Below are positions 1 through 5,704 of a stretch of 11,835 nucleotides of DNA, in pieces. The translations under genes and the position numbers were made by a program. Position 1 is the stretch's first letter; the number at the start of each line of letters is the position of its first letter. Under the pieces are notes generated by a model that saw nothing but the letters and a program-made list of their open reading frames with translations, was not told the origin of the DNA and did not search any database. Origin of the DNA: Gemmatimonadota bacterium (GTDB lineage: Bacteria > Gemmatimonadota > Gemmatimonadetes > Gemmatimonadales > GWC2-71-9); contig QHUQ01000187.1 of assembly GCA_003221985.1 (NCBI GenBank), positions 1 to 11,835 of the forward strand, in the 5' to 3' direction.

Positions 1-1814
1 CGCTCGTACATCAGCGGCTGCGTGTAGGCCGGCTCGTCGGCCTCGTTGTGGCCGTAGCGGCGGTAGCCGACCAGGTCGATGACGACATCGCCGTGGAATT
101 TCTCGCGATACATCATCGCGAGCCGGACGGCGGCGAGACACGCTTCGGCGTCATCGGCATTCACGTGGATGATCGGCGCGTCAAAACCCTTGGCGAGGTC
201 GCTGGAGTAATCGGTGGAGCGACCTTCCTTGGGATCGGTCGTGAAGCCGATCTGGTTGTTGAGAATCACATGAATCGTCCCGCCGGTCGTATAGCCCTTC
301 AGCCGCGCGAGGTTGAAGGTCTCCGCGACCACGCCCTGTCCCGCGAACGCCGCGTCCCCATGGAGCAGCACCGGCAACGAAATGTTGACGTCATGCTGGG
401 CGTCGGGGGTGGCGCGGTTGGTCTGATCCGCGCGCGCGCGGCCCTCCACGACCGGGTTGACGGACTCGAGGTGGCTGGGGTTCGGCGACAACGTGACCGC
501 GACGTCCTGGCCGGTCGTCGTGCGATACACGCCATCGGCGCCGTGATGGTATTTCACATCTCCGGTGCCGGCGTTCCACCCTTCCGATTCCGCCGTCTCC
601 TCGCGGCGGCCTCCCTCGAACTCCGCGAGGATCGTTTGATACGGAACGTTCACCACATGGGCGAGCACGTTGAGCCGCCCGCGGTGCGCCATCCCGATGG
701 TGGCCTTGCGGGTGCCGTGCGCCCCGGCGAGCTCGATCGTGAAATCGAGCATCGGGACGGTCATATCGAGGCCCTCGATCGAAAACCGTTTTTGGCCGAG
801 ATATGCCTTATGAAGGAAGCGTTCGAGCGCCTCGACCGCCGTGAGCCGGGCCAGCAGCTGTTTCTTTCCCTCGGGCGAAAGGGGACGGCGATGCTCGCCC
901 GACTCGATCACCTGGCGCAGCCACAGGCGCTCCTGATGACTGCCGATGTGCTCGACTTCATACGCGATCGTGCCGCAGTACGTCGCGCGCAGCGCCGGCA
1001 GGGCTTCGGCCAGCGTCTTTGGGGGGCCGGGGCAATAAATGCGCAGCACCTCGGCGGGAATCCGCGCCATGATCTCGGGCGTGAGGCCGAGGCGGCCGAT
1101 ATCGAGCGACGGATCGCCCGGCGGCTCCGAGCCCAACGGGTCGAGGTGGGCGGCGAGATGGCCGAAATTCCTGTGGGCTCGAACTAACGCGTAGGCGGCG
1201 GCGACGTACTTCGCGTCGTCGGGATGCGAGATGCGGGATGCGGGAGGCGTGGGTGCTTGTGCGGGTTCGGGTACCACAACGGGCGCCGGTTTCGCAGTGA
1301 CGCTTCCCGCATCTCGCATCCCGCTTCCCGGGTTAGCCAGGCTCTCCGTCACTCCCTCATAGAACTGCTCTTCTCCTTGCAGGAGGGAGTCCAGGTACCG
1401 GAGAAACATTCCGGATTCGGCGCCCTGAATGATCCGATGGTCGTACGTGCTCGTGACCGTGACGATTTTCGCGCCTGCGACATCGCGGATGGTCCCGGTC
1501 GCGATGATCGATCCCTGGCCCTTCATCAGGCGGGGGACCGAGGCGACGGTGCCGAGCGTACCGGGATTGGTGAGCTGCATCGTCCCGCCGGCGAAGTCGT
1601 CGGGCAGCAGGCGGTTGGCGCGCGCCTTTTCGACCAGCGTCTCGTAGGCGGCATGGAAGGCCGCGAAATCCATCGTCTCCGCGTGCTTGATCACCGGGAC
1701 GACCAGGGCGTGGCTGCCGTCTTTCTTCTCGACGTCGACGGCGAGGCCGAGCCCGATTGCGCCCGGATCGACGCGGTGGGGCTTGCCGTCGATGTCCTGG
1801 AACGCGTGGGTCAT
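1..1814 (-). CDS. kgd: Fused E2-E1 2-oxoglutarate dehydrogenase/decarboxylase (Kgd/OdhA type), main part, runs off the left edge
   Basis: This is the central part of a large TCA-cycle enzyme that decarboxylates 2-oxoglutarate. The frame, read from the ATG at 1814, is open for about 604 residues to the window edge. Residues 1-150 are an E2-type succinyltransferase catalytic domain ending in TSTYDHRIIQGAESG, with the acyltransferase His at residue 126 (codon 1439-1437). A Pro/Ala-rich linker follows. The thiamine-diphosphate E1 domain starts at DDAKYVAAAYALVRAHRNFG and shows GQKRFSIEG, MAHRGRLNVLAHVV, GDAAFAGQGVVAET, LNNQIGFTT and YRRYGHNEADEPAYTQPLMYE, after which the window ends. An E2 domain fused ahead of E1 is the mycobacterial Kgd / corynebacterial OdhA layout; a plain sucA lacks it. 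The E2 domain has lost its first strands and is out of frame with the upstream 5' part (1811-2149), so 1814 is not a natural start. Family identity is very secure; intactness is not. Confidence 0.93.
   Translation of the reverse strand, partial: MTHAFQDIDGKPHRVDPGAIGLGLAVDVEKKDGSHALVVPVIKHAETMDFAAFHAAYETLVEKARANRLLPDDFAGGTMQLTNPGTLGTVASVPRLMKGQGSIIATGTIRDVAGAKIVTVTSTYDHRIIQGAESGMFLRYLDSLLQGEEQFYEGVTESLANPGSGMRDAGSVTAKPAPVVVPEPAQAPTPPASRISHPDDAKYVAAAYALVRAHRNFGHLAAHLDPLGSEPPGDPSLDIGRLGLTPEIMARIPAEVLRIYCPGPPKTLAEALPALRATYCGTIAYEVEHIGSHQERLWLRQVIESGEHRRPLSPEGKKQLLARLTAVEALERFLHKAYLGQKRFSIEGLDMTVPMLDFTIELAGAHGTRKATIGMAHRGRLNVLAHVVNVPYQTILAEFEGGRREETAESEGWNAGTGDVKYHHGADGVYRTTTGQDVAVTLSPNPSHLESVNPVVEGRARADQTNRATPDAQHDVNISLPVLLHGDAAFAGQGVVAETFNLARLKGYTTGGTIHVILNNQIGFTTDPKEGRSTDYSSDLAKGFDAPIIHVNADDAEACLAAVRLAMMYREKFHGDVVIDLVGYRRYGHNEADEPAYTQPLMYE
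1220..1323. repeat. Inverted repeat (19-base perfect arms) inside the E2-E1 linker of kgd
   Basis: The left arm cgggatgcgagatgcggga (1220-1238) is the exact reverse complement of 1305-1323, with 66 bases between. An extra copy of the short word gggatgcggga follows the left arm. The element lies in frame inside kgd and encodes the low-complexity linker (PGSGMRDAGS ... PPASRISHP) between the acyltransferase and E1 domains. It resembles a REP/palindromic element rather than conserved protein sequence. Confidence 0.8.
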
Positions 1815-2149
1815 GACCGGGAGTCGAGGGTCGTGGCGCTGATGTCCCGGAACGACGTGGCCGTCGGGACGGTCAGCGAATCCGTCATGTTCGCCACTAA
1901 CCGGGCGCCCGGGCCCGTGATTAGCGTCGCGCCGGTAGGGAGCACGGAGCTCGGAGCAGGACGTTCAGCAGCACGTACTGCTCCCTGCTCCGTGCTTGCC
2001 TTCCCGGGAATGATCGGCAGCTCCGCCAGCTTCCCGTTATCGAATAGCTCCCGCCACTCCTGTCCCACCGAAGCGGGATCACGGAGATAATCCTCGTACA
2101 TCGCCTGGACGAACGCGGCGTTGTGGGTGCCGAAGACGAATTCGCTCAC
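1811..2149 (-). CDS. kgd: 5' end of the Kgd-type oxoglutarate dehydrogenase, cut off by a frameshift/deletion
   Basis: This frame of 112 residues starts with GTG at 2149 and stops with TGA at 1811. It opens with the N-terminal segment typical of oxoglutarate dehydrogenase E1 chains (FGTHNAAFVQAMYEDYLRDP, then VGQEWRELF). A flexible linker follows, and then the start of the E2 acyltransferase domain (ANMTDSLTVPTATSFRDI), which closely resembles the same place in actinobacterial Kgd. After TTLDSR it hits a stop. The next recognisable E2 residues (LPVMTHAFQDIDGKPHRVD) are in another frame directly downstream. Compared with my recollection of mycobacterial Kgd, about 30 residues, including an SFTH-containing helix, are missing between them. 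No clear ribosome site precedes the GTG. If the break is real, this encodes only a short non-catalytic peptide. Confidence 0.85.
   Translation of the reverse strand: MSEFVFGTHNAAFVQAMYEDYLRDPASVGQEWRELFDNGKLAELPIIPGKASTEQGAVRAAERPAPSSVLPTGATLITGPGARLVANMTDSLTVPTATSFRDISATTLDSRS
1941..1996. repeat. Second inverted repeat, in the N-terminal linker of kgd
   Basis: Arms 1941-1959 and 1978-1996 pair at 17 of 19 positions: agcacggagc with gctccgtgct, and ggagcag with ctgctcc, separated by a two-base mismatch. The loop is 18 bases. The element is in frame in kgd and encodes the linker STEQGAVRAAERPAPSSVL between the N-terminal helix region and the E2 domain. Its words (ggagc, gctcc) differ from those of the 1220-1323 element, but arm length, position in a linker and reading through are alike. 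Confidence 0.7.
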
Positions 2150-2199
2150 GCGTGCAATCTATACGGTATCTTAGGGGACAGAATGCCACCGAGGTGACG
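2150..2199. promoter_or_regulatory. Divergent kgd/glnB intergenic region
   Basis: Only 50 bases separate the GTG of kgd (minus) from the ATG of glnB (plus), so both promoters must lie here or inside the opposing genes. The region holds an AT-rich core with a small dyad, atac-g-gtat at 2161-2169, which could be an operator or part of overlapping -10 boxes. gaggtga at 2191-2197 is the ribosome site of glnB. No clear -35/-10 pair can be assigned. Confidence 0.4.
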
Positions 2200-2595
2200 A
2201 TGAAACTGATCACTACCATCGTGCGGCCGGAGCGGCTGCCTGAGGTCAAGGCGGCGCTGTTCCGGGCCGGGATCACCGGCATCACGTTGAGCCGCGTCAG
2301 CGGCCACGGCGGTGAGCACGAAATCGTGAGCCAGTACCGCGGCACCACGCTCGTGATGGAGTTCCATGAGAAAGTCAAAATCGAGATGGTGTGTTCCGAG
2401 CCGTTCGTGCAACCCTGCATCGACGCGATTCTCTCGTCCGCTCGCACGGGGGAAGTGGGGGACGGCAAGATCTTCGTGCAACCGATCGAGCGGGTGATTC
2501 GCATTCGCACGGGCGAAGAGAACAATCAGGCGCTCACCGCGGTGAACGCCGACGAGGTGCAACAGGCGGCCTTGCGCGCCGCCGACGAGCAATGA
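2200..2595 (+). CDS. glnB: PII nitrogen-regulatory protein
   Basis: PII proteins are small trimeric sensors of ATP/ADP and 2-oxoglutarate that control nitrogen and carbon metabolism by binding target proteins. The 131-residue product aligns without gaps to E. coli GlnB over the first 60 residues (as I recall GlnB). It keeps the signature ARTGEVGDGKIFV, the ending VIRIRTGE and the 2-oxoglutarate-contacting Lys58. The T-loop is unusual: position 51, the uridylylated Tyr in enteric PII, is Leu (YRGTTLVMEF), and the ligand residue Gln39 is Glu (GHGGEHE). Control by GlnD-type uridylylation at the usual site is therefore excluded. The ATG at 2200 is chosen because gaggtga sits just upstream and the PII fold begins there; a GTG at 2152 in the same frame would add 16 unrelated residues. 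About 20 extra residues follow the usual C-terminus. It diverges from kgd. Confidence 0.93.
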   Translation: MKLITTIVRPERLPEVKAALFRAGITGITLSRVSGHGGEHEIVSQYRGTTLVMEFHEKVKIEMVCSEPFVQPCIDAILSSARTGEVGDGKIFVQPIERVIRIRTGEENNQALTAVNADEVQQAALRAADEQ

Positions 2596-2611
2596 CGGGC
2601 GCGTAGAACTA

Positions 2612-2630
2612 GCGCCGCACAATGTGGCGC
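2612..2630 (+). terminator. Possible weak hairpin after glnB
   Basis: gcgcc at 2612-2616 pairs with ggcgc at 2626-2630 around a 9-base loop, 17 bases after the glnB stop. No T-run follows, so it would be at best a weak or Rho-assisted stop. The rest of 2596-2742 shows no gene. Confidence 0.3.
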
Positions 2631-2731
2631 GGCCCCGTCACCCTCCTCCTACCAGAGGCCGCCGGTCAGGCGACCCGACGGATGCACGGGATTTGCACGA
2701 CGACGTGGCGTCCCCTCTCTATCACAGATCC

Positions 2732-2737
2732 AGGAGG
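2732..2737 (+). promoter_or_regulatory. Ribosome binding site of the kelch lipoprotein gene
   Basis: aggagg, five bases before the ATG at 2743, is a near-ideal Shine-Dalgarno sequence and fixes the start. An out-of-frame ATG at 2738 lies between the two. A loose ttgcac at 2693-2698 and tctatc at 2718-2723 might be promoter boxes, but their spacing of 19 is poor. Confidence 0.6.
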
Positions 2738-2742
2738 ATGCC

Positions 2743-3666
2743 ATGTCACGGATCCAGTCTGCACGGCTCTTCGTTGTGGCGGCGCTGTTCGCGATCGCCG
2801 CTTGCCAACGGGAGACTCCGCTCGCTCCTCCTTCGAAGTTAGCCGTCCCAGGCGGCGGCCTCCCGGGCTTCCCCGGAACCGTCACCGATCTCGCGGTGGA
2901 TGCGGTCACCCAGAACTCTGCAACGCTCTCGTTCACCGAGGTGGACGACGGACTCGGGCAGCCGGCGCGGTACGTTGTGCGCTTCGCCGAGCCGCCAATC
3001 GACTGGGGCTCGGCGCGGGATGTGACAGAAGGCACATGTTCGACACCGGTGGTCGGGACGGAGGTCGGCGCGCGCGTGACGTGCACCGTTCTCGGGCTTG
3101 CGTCCTCGACGACGTACGATTTTCAGGTGGAGGCCTACCGGTCGACGCTCGATCTGGTGGAGACATCCGGGGACCCGTCGAACGTGGCGGAAGGGACGAC
3201 CGGCGCCGCATCCTGTGACTGCTGGACCGAGAAGGCGGACATGCCCACCTGGCGATACTCGCTAGGCGTTGCGGACATCAGCGGGACGCTCTATGCCGTG
3301 GGTGGCTACCAGGCGTACGGAAGGTATACGGCCGCGGTCGAGGCGTATGATCCGGCCAGCGATACCTGGACGGCGCGGGCGCCGATGCCCACGGCGCGCT
3401 CGTACCTGGGTGTAGCGGTCGTCGACGGGATTCTCTACGCCGTGGGCGGTTCCAACCGCGGTACGGTCGAGGCGTATGACCCGGCCACCGACACGTGGAC
3501 GACCAAGGCGCCGATGCCAACCGCGCTGTCAAGCGTGGGTGCCGCGAAGCTGGACGGTCTGCTCTACGCCGAGGAGCGGGTTGGTGGTAGCGGTATGTCG
3601 AGCCCGAGACCGCTGCGGGCGTATGACCCCGGAAGCGTACGATCCTATCACCGACACCTGGACTAA
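2743..3666 (+). CDS. Secreted lipoprotein with fibronectin-III domain and kelch repeats, frameshifted
   Basis: This 307-residue product starts with a lipoprotein signal peptide (MSRIQSARLFVVAALFAIAAC, lipid-attachment Cys at 21), so it should be anchored on the cell surface or in the periplasm. Residues of about 43-150 form a fibronectin type III-like domain (TDLAVDAVTQNSATLSFTEV ... STTYDFQVEAY). From about residue 160 kelch repeats follow, each with the pattern M-P-T-x-R, LYAVGG, V-E-A-Y-D-P-A-x-D-T-W-T; such repeats build a beta-propeller. Two clean repeats and part of a third are present. The frame leaves the kelch pattern after LRAYDP (near 3630) and stops at 3666, while kelch sequence resumes at once in another frame (3632-3937). 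The family is clear, but the binding partner is not predictable. Confidence 0.88.
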   Translation: MSRIQSARLFVVAALFAIAACQRETPLAPPSKLAVPGGGLPGFPGTVTDLAVDAVTQNSATLSFTEVDDGLGQPARYVVRFAEPPIDWGSARDVTEGTCSTPVVGTEVGARVTCTVLGLASSTTYDFQVEAYRSTLDLVETSGDPSNVAEGTTGAASCDCWTEKADMPTWRYSLGVADISGTLYAVGGYQAYGRYTAAVEAYDPASDTWTARAPMPTARSYLGVAVVDGILYAVGGSNRGTVEAYDPATDTWTTKAPMPTALSSVGAAKLDGLLYAEERVGGSGMSSPRPLRAYDPGSVRSYHRHLD

Positions 3667-3937
3667 CAGGGCACGGATGCCTTCGGCCCTAGGACCGGTC
3701 GGTGCCGCAGCCATCGACGGCATTGTCTACGTCGAGCATACAGGTGCCACTGGCAGTCGCCTGAAGACGCTCCTGGCGTATGACCCCGCCACCGATACCT
3801 GGACGACCAAGGCGCCCATGCCGATGTACGACGCGCCTGAAGGGATGATATACTTTGGCGTCGTCGCCGTTGCCGGGAGCGTCTATGCGGTGGGCGGCAG
3901 TGACTACCGTGGCTTTGTCAAGGCGTATCAGCCCTAG
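3632..3937 (+). pseudogene. 3' part of the kelch-repeat lipoprotein, out of frame
   Basis: About 101 residues read EAYDPITDTWTNRARMPSALGPVGAAAIDGIVYVE, then LLAYDPATDTWTTKAPMP, and end with VYAVGGSDYRGFVKAYQP before a stop at 3937. These are the last two kelch blades of the gene that begins at 2743, displaced by a frameshift. There is no start codon or ribosome site at the break. At the junction AYDP (first frame) is followed within a few bases by EAYDP (second frame). This is what remains if about one repeat unit was lost between two AYDP-coding stretches. A single base indel plus an irregular repeat is the alternative. Confidence 0.75.
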
Positions 3938-3958
3938 GGGCCGGGAGATCTTCCTTGC

Positions 3959-4510
3959 TCACCGACCGCGCCCGCTCTGCTTGGCGAACAGACGCCGGCC
4001 CGCCTCGGCGTCGAGGACTTCGTACATCCCGAGGACCCCGATCACACCGGTCGGGGTCCGGATCGGCGCCTTGCCGACGCGCACCCAGGTGATCGCCCCC
4101 GACGCGCCTTTTTGGCGCTCGATGATGTCGAGCTTCGCGTGACCCGATCCGACGATGGCCTCGTCGTCGGCGCGGTACTTCGCGGCCTGAAACACCCATG
4201 GCAGGCTGCGGTCGAAATCGTCGCGGCCCACAAGGTCCGTGGTGGTCATGCCGGCGTCGCGCGCAAAATGCTCGTTACAGCCGCCGAACTTGTAATCGGG
4301 CGCGAGCTTCCAGAAAACGCGAACACCACAGTCCGGCTTCGATGCGCTGCGCAGGTAGCCTCGCAGCTCGTCCTGCAACGCATCCGCCGTTGCTGACGGC
4401 CAACCCGCGGCCCGGCCGGCCATCTCCGGGTGGAGGTCGGGCCAGGAGGCCGTCATGACCTGCTGATACGCAGCGAGAATCGCCCTCGTCTGGCGAGCGG
4501 CGTCGGTCAT
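3959..4510 (-). CDS. Small stand-alone PAS-domain protein
   Basis: The 183-residue soluble protein has no signal peptide and no membrane segment. Residues of about 60-170 look like a PAS sensory domain: FWKLAPDYKFGGCNEHFARDAGM, then LVGRDDFD, AAKYRADDEAIVGSG, and a C-terminal sheet ITWVRVGKAPIRTPTGVIGVLGMYEV. The first 55 residues are helical and lack a recognised domain. No kinase, cyclase, DNA-binding or chemotaxis output is attached, so any signal would have to pass through a partner. The ATG at 4510 is preferred: it overlaps the TGA of the VWA relic upstream (ATGA), the arrangement of a translationally coupled gene, and the frame further upstream is antisense to that relic. It converges on the kelch gene with 21 bases between. 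PAS fold likely; ligand and role unknown. Confidence 0.78.
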   Translation of the reverse strand: MTDAARQTRAILAAYQQVMTASWPDLHPEMAGRAAGWPSATADALQDELRGYLRSASKPDCGVRVFWKLAPDYKFGGCNEHFARDAGMTTTDLVGRDDFDRSLPWVFQAAKYRADDEAIVGSGHAKLDIIERQKGASGAITWVRVGKAPIRTPTGVIGVLGMYEVLDAEAGRRLFAKQSGRGR

Positions 4511-4586
4511 GACACCCGCCGGGTCTTCTTTTTCATGAAGTCCAGGAGAATGAACTGCCCCGTGTTCGTGAAATACGCCTTGCCGC
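4507..4586 (-). pseudogene. Relic of a second VWA-protein gene 3' end (direct repeat of 5709-5793)
   Basis: Reading minus, this stretch encodes [25 protein letters not shown] and a stop, matching the last 26 or so codons of the VWA gene at 5705 ([20 protein letters not shown], then RRKTRRVS). By hand alignment, 4511-4586 and 5709-5793 share all but 10 of 76 bases plus one 9-base, in-frame gap. The amino-acid changes (M to L, two R to K) are conservative, which implies divergence while still coding. Upstream of 4587 the similarity ends abruptly. The TGA overlaps the ATG of the PAS gene. Confidence 0.75.
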
Positions 4587-4669
4587 TGTTGAGTTGCCCT
4601 CCTCCCCATGCCTCTGCCACAAGGAGCCCGTCGGGAAGATCAACTTGTGCAGCGCGAGACCGCCGTCGC

Positions 4670-5593
4670 CTAATGACCCCTCCGTGCGAAAAATCCATTC
4701 GTCTGCCCCCCTTGCACGTAGGAGCCCACAACGTCGCCGCGCGCGTTGATCCCGAACACGCGAGTCGCTGTCGCTCCGGGGAAGTCAATCGAGACATACT
4801 CGCCGTCCATCGTCTGCACAAAACCGTGGAACCCGGTCCCGTTATGCTGCACGCCGGCGATCTCGCCTGCTGGGTTCACGTCCCACGCGGCGGTGAAATC
4901 GCTGCCCGGGACCACAAATGTTGCGAACACGCCATCCTCAATCGTGAAACCTTCGCCCCGCGGCCCGTTGGTCCACAGTCCCACGATCAACCGCCGATCC
5001 GGTGTGGCACCGTTGTTCATCGACGCAAACTCAGTGATCTCGCTCGGCCCACCTCTATCGAAGACGACGCCCCGCATGCTCCCCATGGTGTCGTTATCGT
5101 GCCGGCAACCGAGGATCGTCCCGTCAGCAAGAATCCGCTGCGGGATGGTGTTCGTGTGCCCGGGGAAGTCTATGAACGTGGTGTCGCCCTGTCGCGAAAG
5201 CAGGAAGCCGTGGGCGTTCACTGCCGGTTCACTCGCGCGGCGATAGACGCCGACGATATCCCCGCCCGGGCTGATGCCCCGCGCAGAAGTCAAGGCGCCG
5301 GCAAAGTCTATCGTCGTGAACTCCCTGCGCTGCAGCAGAAATCCATGCCGGCCGCCCGCGGCATCCACGTATTCTCCGACCACGTCGCCGCTGGCGTTGA
5401 TGTCCCACGCCGTCGTCGCCGTCGCGCTCGGGTACGCGATCCTCTCATAGCTGTAGGTCGGGGCAGCTTGCGCCGCTGCATCGTCGAGCCGCGCGTCGCG
5501 TGCGGCGAAGGAGGGTCCCTGGATGTGCTCCGCATCACAGCCGGCGAGCAGCGCGGCAGCCCCAGCCATCCCGCAAAGCAACAATCGTCGCAT
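4670..5593 (-). CDS. Secreted HAF-repeat lipoprotein
   Basis: The 307-residue product has a lipoprotein signal (MRRLLLCGMAGAAALLAGC, Cys at 19), so it is exported and lipid-anchored. The mature part consists of the short degenerate repeats of the extracellular HAF family: five copies of a GDVVGxY-type strand (AWDINASGDVVGEY, ARGISPGGDIVGVY, PQRILADGTILGCR, AAWDVNPAGEIAGVQ, VFGINARGDVVGSY). They alternate with HGFLL and TTIDFAGA/TFIDFPGHT/VSIDFPGAT strands, suggesting an all-beta propeller-like fold. ATG 5593 is chosen over an upstream in-frame start at 5665 because it opens the signal peptide and has aaagga (5606-5601) seven bases before it. The gene sits between two copies of a VWA 3'-end sequence. 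No enzyme motif is visible; the function of this family is not established to my knowledge. Confidence 0.85.
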   Translation of the reverse strand: MRRLLLCGMAGAAALLAGCDAEHIQGPSFAARDARLDDAAAQAAPTYSYERIAYPSATATTAWDINASGDVVGEYVDAAGGRHGFLLQRREFTTIDFAGALTSARGISPGGDIVGVYRRASEPAVNAHGFLLSRQGDTTFIDFPGHTNTIPQRILADGTILGCRHDNDTMGSMRGVVFDRGGPSEITEFASMNNGATPDRRLIVGLWTNGPRGEGFTIEDGVFATFVVPGSDFTAAWDVNPAGEIAGVQHNGTGFHGFVQTMDGEYVSIDFPGATATRVFGINARGDVVGSYVQGGQTNGFFARRGH

Positions 5594-5704
5594 GGTTGCG
5601 TCCTTTGAGGGGGATAGGGATTCTACGGTGCGCGATGCAGACGCGCGAGTCGCGGGCAGATCCATCGAATCCGAGCTTCGGCGGGTGCGGCGTTCGAGAC
5701 TGCC
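5594..5704 (-). promoter_or_regulatory. Leader of the HAF lipoprotein gene, possible promoter
   Basis: The 111 bases between the VWA stop and the HAF start contain tagaat (5625-5620, minus strand), about 27 bases before the ATG, as a possible -10 box, and the aaagga ribosome site. No convincing -35 box is seen. The HAF gene could also be read through from the VWA gene upstream on the same strand. Confidence 0.3.

Noticed and set aside
48..1187. Long plus-strand open frame (379 codons) opposite kgd
   Set aside because: It is antisense to clear oxoglutarate dehydrogenase E1 motifs, and its Arg/Asp-rich product resembles no protein family. High GC content commonly leaves such antisense frames open.
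3340..3830. Regularly spaced DNA repeats that could be taken for a repeat array
   Set aside because: They are kelch-coding repeats with varied third positions and no unique spacers. They are not a CRISPR.
4430..5608. 392-codon plus-strand open frame opposite the HAF gene
   Set aside because: The minus strand has a lipoprotein signal, a ribosome site and regular HAF repeats. The plus-strand product has no recognisable pattern.
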